The position numbers were made by a program, and so were the translations under genes. 49,305 nucleotides of DNA from Muribaculaceae bacterium (lineage in GTDB: Bacteria > Bacteroidota > Bacteroidia > Bacteroidales > Muribaculaceae). The notes under the pieces were generated by a model, which ran no database searches, was not told the origin of the DNA, and saw nothing but the letters and a program-made list of their open reading frames with translations. The DNA lies in the NCBI GenBank assembly GCA_017620885.1, contig JAGAUF010000048.1, forward strand, positions 1-49,305, in the 5' to 3' direction. Of this stretch, positions 40,905 through 47,969 are shown one piece after another (the stretch's first letter is position 1; every line of letters begins with the position of its first letter).

Positions 40905-42120
40905 ATGAAGAAAATTGTATTACTCGCACTTGCTTCCATAGCTTTGTGTGGTGCTTCCAATGCTGTTGCACAGGAAGTTACGTACGTTGAGGACTGCTCG
41001 CAGGGCTACCTCATGAATCGTAATGCAGACAATTGGTTTATCACCGCAGAAGGCGGTGCTAACGTTCTTGTCGGCAAACACGATGTGAAGACAGACAAAT
41101 TCGGCAACCGTATCGGTGCAAACGCAGGCCTCTACGTAGGTAAATGGGTTTCTCCCAACTTCGGTTTCCGCTTCGGCGGTACTTGGGCAATGCCTAAGGG
41201 CGCTACCACTGCCAACGGAACTTTCCGCAAGAAGAACGACGGTCCTTTTGAGAACGGTTTCTATCCCGAGAAATTTATGGGTATCGGCGCAGAGTTCGAT
41301 GTCCTCGTAAACCTTACCAACTGGTGGTGCGGATACAGACCCGGTCGTGTCTACAACGCAGTTGCACACGGCGGTGCCGGCGCTCGCTGGAATCTCCGTC
41401 GCGCTTACAAAGGCGAGAACCTCGAGTGGCGTGCATCTCATGACGACGTAATGTTCTTACATCGGTCTGCAGAACAATTTCCGTGTTGCAAAGCACCTTG
41501 ACATCTTCGTTGACCTTCAGGCTGAAGTCATCGACTTCAACAAAGCATCTCTTCTTCCGAGCCTCAACGCCGGTCTTACTTACCACTTCGGCAAGACTGA
41601 CTGGAACTGCCCCGTTACTGCAGTTTGCCCGACTTGGAAATACACCGATGCAGAGGGTGATAAGCTCGTCGCTGATCTTGGCGCAGCCAACAACGAAATC
41701 GCCCGTCTGAGCAAGAAGCTCAAACAGTGCGAGAACTATGAAGGCGAATATGCTGGCCGTGACCGCGGTACTCGCGTATACAACGACTGCGACCGTCTCG
41801 CTACTGTTTACTATCCCATCAACCAGTCCGGTCTCTCAGCTCGTGAGAAGAACATCCTTCGCTCAGTTGCTCAGGTTATGAACGCTGACACTGACAAGAA
41901 GTACGTTCTTACCGGTTGGGCTGACAATTTCACCGGCAACGATGAAATCAACGACCGTCTCCGCGAAGCCCGTGTAAACGGCGTCAAGAACTTCCTCGTA
42001 AGCTGCGGTGTGAACGCCGACCAGATCGAGGCAGGCATCAACAAGGGTAACCTTGAAGAAGCTTTCGGCGAAAACGGCGCTCCCCTCGATCGCGCTGTTA
42101 CTATCCAGCTTGCTAAGTAA
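40905..42120 (+). pseudogene. OmpA-family outer membrane protein, single-base frameshift
   Basis: Would encode a 404-residue outer membrane protein with a C-terminal peptidoglycan-binding domain. A signal peptide (MKKIVLLALASIALCGASNA) and an N-terminal eight-strand-type barrel run to about residue 184. In frame, the sequence then reads into HRSAEQFPCCKAP and stops at 41501. From 41458 the next frame continues as YIGLQNNFRVAKHLDIFVD and runs to the TAA at 42120. It includes NAGLTYHFG and the OmpA domain block YVLTGWADNFTGNDEINDRL. The junction ATGTTCTTACATC contains one extra T (41457 or 41458). It is not a homopolymer. A promoter and a terminator flank the gene and both halves look unchanged, so the mutation is recent or an assembly error. 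Confidence 0.9.
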
Positions 42121-42159
42121 TATAATGGCATAGCCCTTACGGGCAGCTGAGAAAGATTA

Positions 42160-42192
42160 AGAGGATGCATCATTGCGATGCACCCTCTTTTT
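42160..42192 (+). terminator. Terminator of the OmpA-family gene
   Basis: AGAGGATGCATC (42160-42171) pairs with GATGCACCCTCT (42177-42188) with one A-C mismatch, followed by a T tract. It lies 40 bases after the stop. Confidence 0.82.
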
Positions 42193-42236
42193 CAATATGT
42201 CGGGCGTTTACCCTCTTTTCAATAAGACGGGCGTTA
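42182..42236 (+). repeat. Imperfect tandem duplication of the terminator 3' side
   Basis: 42182-42209 (begins ACCCTCTTTTTCAATATG, ends GGGCGTTT) is followed at once by 42210-42236 (begins ACCCTCTTTTCAATAAG, ends GGGCGTTA). The two copies differ by one T and three substitutions. Confidence 0.75.
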
Positions 42237-42269
42237 TTATATAGATGGAAGTTGAGCCTACTTCTTGGA

Positions 42270-42301
42270 TTTGCACGTGTGGCGATGATTTATTAATTTT
42301 G
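42270..42301 (+). promoter_or_regulatory. Promoter of the FAD-dependent oxidoreductase/tsaB operon
   Basis: TTTG at 42270-42273, a 20-base spacer and TAATTTTG at 42294-42301 followed by CA: exact consensus. The leader to the ATG at 42404 is about 95 bases. Confidence 0.82.
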
Positions 42302-42403
42302 CAGAATGCGTTGGGGCCGAGACTGTGTATAAGAAAGAAACTTAAATCATAGTGGTGATGGATTGGAAACAGGAATTTAGATATTAAAAGAATTGGCAAG
42401 GAC

Positions 42404-43984
42404 ATGATAGAGGATGTGAGATTACGGTTGTCGCCAAAGGATGGGGCTGACTATGAATTGCTTGCAAGGAGGGCCTCGGAAGAGCTTGGGCTCGATCGGA
42501 AGGACGTCCATGACGTGGCCGTAGTGCGCAAGAGCATAGACGCGCGTCAGCGTCGCGTAATGCTTAATCTGATGTTGCGAGTGGCCTTTGGGGATGATAA
42601 GAGCGTGGATAGAAATATTCGGGAGGTGGAGCTGAAAACAGTTGGTGAAGATGCACCGACTGTGGTGGTAGTAGGTGCAGGCCCTGCCGGGCTTTTCGCA
42701 GCGCTCAAGTTGCTGGAGTATGGTATCCGTCCTATCGTGTTGGAACGTGGTAAGGATGTAGACCGCAGAGCCGTCGATTTGGCCAAAATATCTCGCGAGG
42801 GAATACTCAATCCCGACTCTAACTATTGTTTTGGCGAAGGGGGCGCCGGAGCATTTTCAGATGGCAAACTCTTTACACGGAGCAAGAAGCGCGGAAATGT
42901 GGATGATGTTTTGCAGCTACTTGTGCAGTTTGGCGCCAAACGGGAGATTTTGCGCGACGCTCACGCACACATAGGGAGTGATAAACTGCCGCGCGTCATC
43001 AAGAATATCCGCGAGGCGATTCGTCGGCATGGCGGGGAGGTCTTGTTTGACAGTCGTGTAACGGAACTCTTGTTACACGAGGGCCATGCTGTAGGCGTAC
43101 GCACCGAAACGGGCGAAGAGTATCTTGGTGAAGTGATTCTCGCTACCGGCCATTCCGCACGCGATATTTATCGTATGCTTCAGCGACAGGGAGTCGCTCT
43201 TCAGGCTAAGGGAATAGCGATAGGTGTCCGCTTGGAGCATCCGCAGGAATTGATCGACAGAATCCAATATCATAGCAAAGAGGGGAGAGGCAAGTATCTT
43301 CCGGCTGCGGAATACAGTTTTGTGACGCAGGCCGACGGCCGTGGCGTCTACTCCTTCTGTATGTGTCCCGGCGGCGTGATTGTTCCGGCTGGATCGGCTC
43401 CCGGTGAGAGCGTAGTCAATGGTATGTCGGCATCGGCGCGTGCCGGCAAATGGGCTAATTCCGGGATGGTGGTGCAGATTAATCCCGGTGATTTTCCGCA
43501 ATATGCCGAATATGGCGAATTAGAGATAATGGCTCTTCAGGAGGCACTGGAGAAGGAATTTTTTGAGGCTGCCGAACAAACGTATCGCGCACCCGCTCAA
43601 AGGATGCTGGATTTTGTGGAGCGGCGAGTGTCGGAGTCACTTCCGGCAAGCTCTTATCCGGCCGGTCTTATAAGCCGACCGATGCACAAGTTGTTGCCCC
43701 CGTTTATTGCAGATCGCCTCAGGAAAGGATTTCTGGAGTTCGGACGTAAGTCTAAAGGTTTTCTGACCAATGATGCATGTGTCATCGGGTTGGAATCGCG
43801 CACGTCGAGCCCGGTGAGAATACCTCGTGATAAGGAGAGATTCGAGCATATTGAAATTCAGGGGCTTTATCCGGCCGGTGAAGGAGCCGGATATGCCGGC
43901 GGTATCGTATCGGCGGCTATCGACGGACAGCGTTGCGCCGAGCAGATAATAGCCAAAAGAGAAAATAGAATAGAAAACGATTAG
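42404..43984 (+). CDS. FAD-dependent oxidoreductase, COG2509 family
   Basis: A 526-residue flavoprotein of the uncharacterised FAD-dependent dehydrogenase group COG2509. A small N-terminal domain (about 1-75, VRLRLSPKDGADYELL then VVRKSIDARQRRVMLNL) precedes the dinucleotide fold VVVVGAGPAGLFAALKLLEYG (about 87-107) and the Glu-Arg-Gly ending LERGKDVDRR. Further family motifs are FGEGGAGAFSDGKLFTR, ILATGHSARDIYRML and YSFCMCPGGVIVPAGSAPGE. The C-terminal FAD contact is YPAGEGAGYAGGIVSAAIDG. Substrate unknown. It has a strong promoter and precedes tsaB by 13 bases. Confidence 0.92.
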   Translation: MIEDVRLRLSPKDGADYELLARRASEELGLDRKDVHDVAVVRKSIDARQRRVMLNLMLRVAFGDDKSVDRNIREVELKTVGEDAPTVVVVGAGPAGLFAALKLLEYGIRPIVLERGKDVDRRAVDLAKISREGILNPDSNYCFGEGGAGAFSDGKLFTRSKKRGNVDDVLQLLVQFGAKREILRDAHAHIGSDKLPRVIKNIREAIRRHGGEVLFDSRVTELLLHEGHAVGVRTETGEEYLGEVILATGHSARDIYRMLQRQGVALQAKGIAIGVRLEHPQELIDRIQYHSKEGRGKYLPAAEYSFVTQADGRGVYSFCMCPGGVIVPAGSAPGESVVNGMSASARAGKWANSGMVVQINPGDFPQYAEYGELEIMALQEALEKEFFEAAEQTYRAPAQRMLDFVERRVSESLPASSYPAGLISRPMHKLLPPFIADRLRKGFLEFGRKSKGFLTNDACVIGLESRTSSPVRIPRDKERFEHIEIQGLYPAGEGAGYAGGIVSAAIDGQRCAEQIIAKRENRIEND

Positions 43985-43997
43985 AAATAGAGAGATA

Positions 43998-44693
43998 ATG
44001 GCAATAATTTTGAATATAGAGACCTCTGCGAAGATTTGCAGTGTTGCTCTGAGCGAGGAGGGACAGATACTTTATCAGCTTGAGGACCATGAGGGTCAGA
44101 ACCATGCTGTTAAGTTGGCCCCGTTTGTTCAGAAGTGTATGGATCAATTGAAAGCTCACGGGAAGAAACTTGACGCCGTGGCAGTCAGCAACGGCCCGGG
44201 CAGCTATACGGGTCTTCGTATAGGGTTGAGTATGGCAAAAGGCCTATGTTTTGGTCTTGACATTCCGCTTATAACAGTCAGTACGCTTGAGGTACTTGTT
44301 GTTAAGGCGATGTTCCGCAGTTGGGACAATCAAGGCGATGAGATTGTCATTCCGATGATAGATGCACGCCGTATGGAGGTTTTTACGGGCGCCTACGATA
44401 TGGGACTGTATGAGCTGACCAAGACTGGCCCTATGATTCTCGATGCTGATAGCTATAAGGATCTGATTGCAAGTGGCAAGAAGATTATCTTCATAGGTGA
44501 CGGAGTGGAAAAGGCACAGAAGGTGATAGATGCGCCAAATGCAGAGTGGGTAAATGTGATGCCCGTGGCCCGTGATATGATGGCATTGAGTGAAAAGTGC
44601 TATCGTGAAGGACGGTTTGCTGATCCTGCCTATTCTGTGCCGGGATATTTGAAAGAATGGCAACCGGGAGGGGGCGCGGCCACTGGTAAATAA
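43998..44693 (+). CDS. tsaB: tRNA threonylcarbamoyladenosine biosynthesis protein TsaB
   Basis: TsaB partners TsaD and TsaE in making t6A37 on ANN-decoding tRNAs. The 231-residue ASKHA-fold protein starts ILNIETSAKICSVALSEEG. It has NHAVKLAPFVQKCM and the diagnostic AVAVSNGPGSYTGLRIGLSMAKGLCFGLDIPL. It lacks the metal-binding histidine pair of TsaD, as expected. A C-terminal extension includes PAYSVPGYLKEWQ. It is transcribed with the COG2509 flavoprotein gene. Confidence 0.95.
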   Translation: MAIILNIETSAKICSVALSEEGQILYQLEDHEGQNHAVKLAPFVQKCMDQLKAHGKKLDAVAVSNGPGSYTGLRIGLSMAKGLCFGLDIPLITVSTLEVLVVKAMFRSWDNQGDEIVIPMIDARRMEVFTGAYDMGLYELTKTGPMILDADSYKDLIASGKKIIFIGDGVEKAQKVIDAPNAEWVNVMPVARDMMALSEKCYREGRFADPAYSVPGYLKEWQPGGGAATGK

Positions 44694-44773
44694 AGACATC
44701 CATTCCTTTGAGATATGATTACGGAAGAAGGGGAAAAGAGAAGAAAAAAGGTAATGAAAAAAGGGAGAAAAAG

Positions 44774-44804
44774 TTTGGGGATAGAAAAATTTTTATTAAT
44801 TTTG
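44774..44804 (+). promoter_or_regulatory. Promoter of the TetR/KASIII/fabG/ispD/recG cluster
   Basis: TTTG at 44774-44777, a 19-base spacer and TAATTTTG at 44797-44804 match the consensus exactly. Leader to the ATG at 44852 about 40 bases. Confidence 0.82.
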
Positions 44805-44851
44805 CTCATAATTCCGAAAAGTGTGCATTTTAATATACCCACGACTTAGAA

Positions 44852-45436
44852 ATGGTAAGGAAAACGAGAGATAAATTCATCGAAGTGGCGCGACAATTGT
44901 TTGCGCGTAAGGGTGTGGAAAACACCACGATGAATGATATCGCGTCCGCATCCGACAAGGGACGTCGCACCATCTATACCTATTTCAAAAGCAAACGTGA
45001 GATATTTAATGCCGTTATTGAAAGTGAAACAGATGATTTGCTTGACCGACTGGAAGAGATAGTTCATAAAAGTATTTCTCCACAGGATAAGCTCTACGAG
45101 TACGTTGAGTGCCGTTTCGAGACAATGCGTGAAATCGTAAAGCGCAATGGCACGTTGCGTGCAGGTTTCTTCCGCGATGTAAGAAAAGTGGAACGCGCTC
45201 GTAAATTACTGTCGCAGCGCGAAACGGAGTTGCTTGGCGCAATCCTGAGTGAGGGACAGCAGAAAGGCATCTTTGATGTGGACGATATACGCCGTCTTTC
45301 TACGGTGATTGTCAGCGCTTTGAGTGGCCTTGACGTGCCTTATATCAGTGACAGCCTTGCTGACAAGGGCGTGGACAAGACATTATTGAAGGACTATATC
45401 AGCGAGTTGATCATCTACGGGATTCGGAAAAGGTAA
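44852..45436 (+). CDS. TetR/AcrR family transcriptional regulator
   Basis: A 194-residue one-component regulator. The N-terminal helix-turn-helix region (about 1-50) reads RDKFIEVARQLFARKGVENTTMNDIA then KGRRTIYTYFKSKREIF, the standard TetR form with a Tyr-Thr-Tyr-Phe recognition helix. The C-terminal ligand domain is helical and unassigned. It leads a cluster with a KASIII homologue and FabG, so it may sense an acyl-CoA/acyl-ACP-related ligand and control the cluster, but this is inference. The next gene starts 35 bases downstream. Confidence 0.9.
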   Translation: MVRKTRDKFIEVARQLFARKGVENTTMNDIASASDKGRRTIYTYFKSKREIFNAVIESETDDLLDRLEEIVHKSISPQDKLYEYVECRFETMREIVKRNGTLRAGFFRDVRKVERARKLLSQRETELLGAILSEGQQKGIFDVDDIRRLSTVIVSALSGLDVPYISDSLADKGVDKTLLKDYISELIIYGIRKR

Positions 45437-45471
45437 TAAGTAAAAATTGCAAATTGAAATTACAGATAGCC

Positions 45472-46416
45472 ATGTATATAAACTCTGTTGGATTTTATCT
45501 TCCGTCAGGTCGTGTAGACAATGACTATTTCAAGAATGTCAATGGTCTTTCGGCCGACTGGATAATACAGCGCACGGGTATCAAAACACGTACGAAATGC
45601 ACCGAAGGTGAAAACGTGAATACAATGGGATTCGAGGCAATAGATAATGCTATTGTCGGGCTTCCCTACGACGTTACGGATGTCGACGTGATTGTCGCGG
45701 CTCATTATTGTTGTTATGACTCCGTTGCTACATTGGCTCATGAGGCTCAACGCCGTTATAAAATAAAAGGGGCGAAGGCGATGTATGTTTCATCAGCCTG
45801 TTCGTCGTTTATCAATGGTCTTGAGGTAATAGAGGGCTATTTCGCAAGCGGCAAGGGAACCAAGGCTCTGCTTGTATGCAGCGAGCATAATACATATTAT
45901 AGCAACGAAGAGGATCCCAAGAGCGGACATCTTTGGGGCGACGGTGCCGTGGCCTTCTTCCTTTCGAAGGATAAAGTAGCCGATACCGACATCAAGATTC
46001 TTGACGTCTTTACCGAAGGTCTTGGTGACACGGGACGCGGCCCCGGTGGTGTTATTCTTCGTCCGAAAGAGAACGGCATCGAGATGCCTGACGGCCGCGA
46101 CGTATTCCTTTACGCCTGTCGCTATATGATCTATGCACTAAATCATTCCCTTGAAAATGCCGGTCTGACAATTGGCGATTTGAAGAAACTTATATGCCAT
46201 CAGGCCAATAAGAGAATTGTGGCGCAGGTGGCTCATCAGCTTGACAAACCGATGGACGATTTCCTCAATAATATAGAGGAATGTGGCAATACCGGTTCAG
46301 CGTCTGCCGCGATAGTATTTGCGCAAAACCGCGATAAATTTGAGAAAGGAGACAAGGTGGCTCTGATGGTATTCGGAGGCGGCTATTCTTGCGGTTGTTT
46401 TATCGTGGAATGTTAA
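45472..46416 (+). CDS. 3-oxoacyl-ACP synthase III homologue (FabH-like)
   Basis: Predicted ketoacyl-ACP synthase III, condensing an acyl-CoA primer with malonyl-ACP. The protein has 314 residues from the ATG at 45472 (MYINSVGFYLPSGRV); a TTG six codons earlier is unlikely. The thiolase-fold triad is complete: Cys110 in SSACSSF, His in LICHQANKRI and Asn in ECGNTGSAS. DWIIQRTGIKTRTK is the usual substrate-entrance block. The position behind a TetR gene and before fabG, not in a fabD/fabF operon, suggests a second FabH paralogue with a specialised primer preference (inference). Confidence 0.9.
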   Translation: MYINSVGFYLPSGRVDNDYFKNVNGLSADWIIQRTGIKTRTKCTEGENVNTMGFEAIDNAIVGLPYDVTDVDVIVAAHYCCYDSVATLAHEAQRRYKIKGAKAMYVSSACSSFINGLEVIEGYFASGKGTKALLVCSEHNTYYSNEEDPKSGHLWGDGAVAFFLSKDKVADTDIKILDVFTEGLGDTGRGPGGVILRPKENGIEMPDGRDVFLYACRYMIYALNHSLENAGLTIGDLKKLICHQANKRIVAQVAHQLDKPMDDFLNNIEECGNTGSASAAIVFAQNRDKFEKGDKVALMVFGGGYSCGCFIVEC

Positions 46417-46456
46417 AAGATAGAATAATAGAAAAACTAAATATAAATAGGAAGAT

Positions 46457-47203
46457 ATGAAACTTCTTGAAGGAAAGACAGCGCTTATCACCGGCGCCGC
46501 ACGCGGTATCGGAAAAGGTATCGCTCTTAAGTTCGCTTCTGAAGGCGCCAACATCGCCTTCACCGATCTTGTGATAGATGAAAACGGCCTATCCACACAG
46601 AAGGAAATCGAGGCTCTCGGCGTCAAATGCAAAGGTTATGCCTCCAATGCCGCCAATTTTGAAGATACTGAGAAGGTTGTGGCCGATATTAAGAACGATT
46701 TCGGCCGTATAGATATTCTTGTGAACAACGCCGGCATCACGAAGGATGGTCTTATGCTTCGTATGACGGAGCAGCAGTGGGACGCAGTGATTGCTGTAAA
46801 CCTTAAATCGGCGTTCAATTTTATCCACGCTGTTCTCCCCATCATGATGCGTCAGAAGAGTGGTTCGATCATCAATATGGCATCTGTAGTAGGTGTTCAC
46901 GGCAATGCAGGTCAAGCCAACTACGCAGCTTCCAAGGCCGGTCTGATTGCACTTGCAAAGAGTATCGCACAGGAAGTCGGCTCACGCGGCATACGTGCCA
47001 ACGCTATCGCTCCGGGATTCATCGAGACGGCTATGACGGCTGCTCTTCCCGACAGCGTGCGTGAAGAGTGGAAGATGAAAATTCCATTACGCCGTGGCGG
47101 TCAGGTAGAGGATATTGCCAACGTCGCTACGTTCCTCGCTTCCGATATGTCCAGCTACGTATCCGGTCAGGTAATTCAGGTTGACGGAGGTATGAACATG
47201 TAA
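46457..47203 (+). CDS. fabG: 3-oxoacyl-[acyl-carrier-protein] reductase
   Basis: NADPH-dependent reductase of the fatty acid elongation cycle. The 248-residue SDR protein carries ALITGAARGIGKGIAL (about 9-24), ILVNNAGITKDGLMLRM, IINMASVVGVHGNAGQANYAASKAGL (Ser, Tyr and Lys of the active site) and the C-terminal SYVSGQVIQVDGGMNM typical of FabG. Length and motifs match bona fide FabG closely. It follows the KASIII homologue by 40 bases and precedes ispD by four. Confidence 0.94.
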   Translation: MKLLEGKTALITGAARGIGKGIALKFASEGANIAFTDLVIDENGLSTQKEIEALGVKCKGYASNAANFEDTEKVVADIKNDFGRIDILVNNAGITKDGLMLRMTEQQWDAVIAVNLKSAFNFIHAVLPIMMRQKSGSIINMASVVGVHGNAGQANYAASKAGLIALAKSIAQEVGSRGIRANAIAPGFIETAMTAALPDSVREEWKMKIPLRRGGQVEDIANVATFLASDMSSYVSGQVIQVDGGMNM

Positions 47204-47207
47204 TTCT

Positions 47208-47957
47208 ATGTTCACGGAAAATGATATAGTTAAGGAGGTGCCGCCAGCTGACGGCGCCTCCGTGCGTCATTACGTATTGCTGATGGCCGGTGGCTCGGGT
47301 TTACGTGCCGGAGGTGGTGTGCCGAAGCAGATGCGGCCGCTTAACGGTGTGCCGATGCTCGTGTATAGCATCCGTGCCTTCCGCAAGGAGAACGTATCTT
47401 CAAAAATCATCCTCGTTCTCAACGATTCATGCCTTGACGACTGGAAGAGAATCCAAATGGAATTCCCTGAAACAGAGGGAGTAGAGGTTTGTTCAGGGGG
47501 AGTAGATAGACTTGGGTCGGTAAAAAACGGGCTAAAATACATACGAGAGACGTATGATGCTCCCGGTAATGTTTTTGTGTCGGTACATGACGCTGCGCGT
47601 CCTATGGTGGATGTCGAGCTGATACGTCGTGGTCTTGAAACAGCGAGTAGAAACGGCACGGCGGTGCCGGTAGTGCCGGAGGTCAATTCACTTCGGGAAT
47701 GTGTGCAAGGGCATTGGCAGAGTGCTGACCGCGCCAATTTCCGTGTAGTGCAGACGCCGCAGATTTTCCGCTTTGACATCCTCGAAGAGGGATATGCGGC
47801 TGAGATGCGACCTGAATTTACCGACGATGCTTCGGTATGCGAGGCTGCCGGCTATAAGATTGCCCTCTATGATGGTTCGCCGGAGAATTTCAAGGTGACT
47901 GAACCGCTGGATTTCGTGATGGCCGAAGCTGTCCTGAAAGCAAAAGCGGATATATAA
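47208..47957 (+). CDS. ispD: 2-C-methyl-D-erythritol 4-phosphate cytidylyltransferase
   Basis: Third enzyme of the MEP isoprenoid pathway, making CDP-methylerythritol from CTP. The protein has 249 residues. The CTP-binding loop is LLMAGGSGLRAGGGVPKQM (about 25-43). VCSGGVDRLGSVKNGL, VSVHDAARPMV, ANFRVVQTPQIFRFDIL and TDDASVCEAAG then NFKVTEPLDFVMAEAVL are IspD motifs in order. The N-terminus is about 20 residues longer than E. coli IspD; an internal start would be possible but no better ATG precedes the nucleotide loop. Confidence 0.93.
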   Translation: MFTENDIVKEVPPADGASVRHYVLLMAGGSGLRAGGGVPKQMRPLNGVPMLVYSIRAFRKENVSSKIILVLNDSCLDDWKRIQMEFPETEGVEVCSGGVDRLGSVKNGLKYIRETYDAPGNVFVSVHDAARPMVDVELIRRGLETASRNGTAVPVVPEVNSLRECVQGHWQSADRANFRVVQTPQIFRFDILEEGYAAEMRPEFTDDASVCEAAGYKIALYDGSPENFKVTEPLDFVMAEAVLKAKADI

Positions 47958-47969
47958 AAACTGATAGAG

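Noticed and set aside
41454..41460. Programmed ribosomal frameshift in the OmpA-family gene
   Set aside because: TTCTTAC is not a known slippery heptamer and no stimulatory structure is evident; a plain one-base insertion is simpler.
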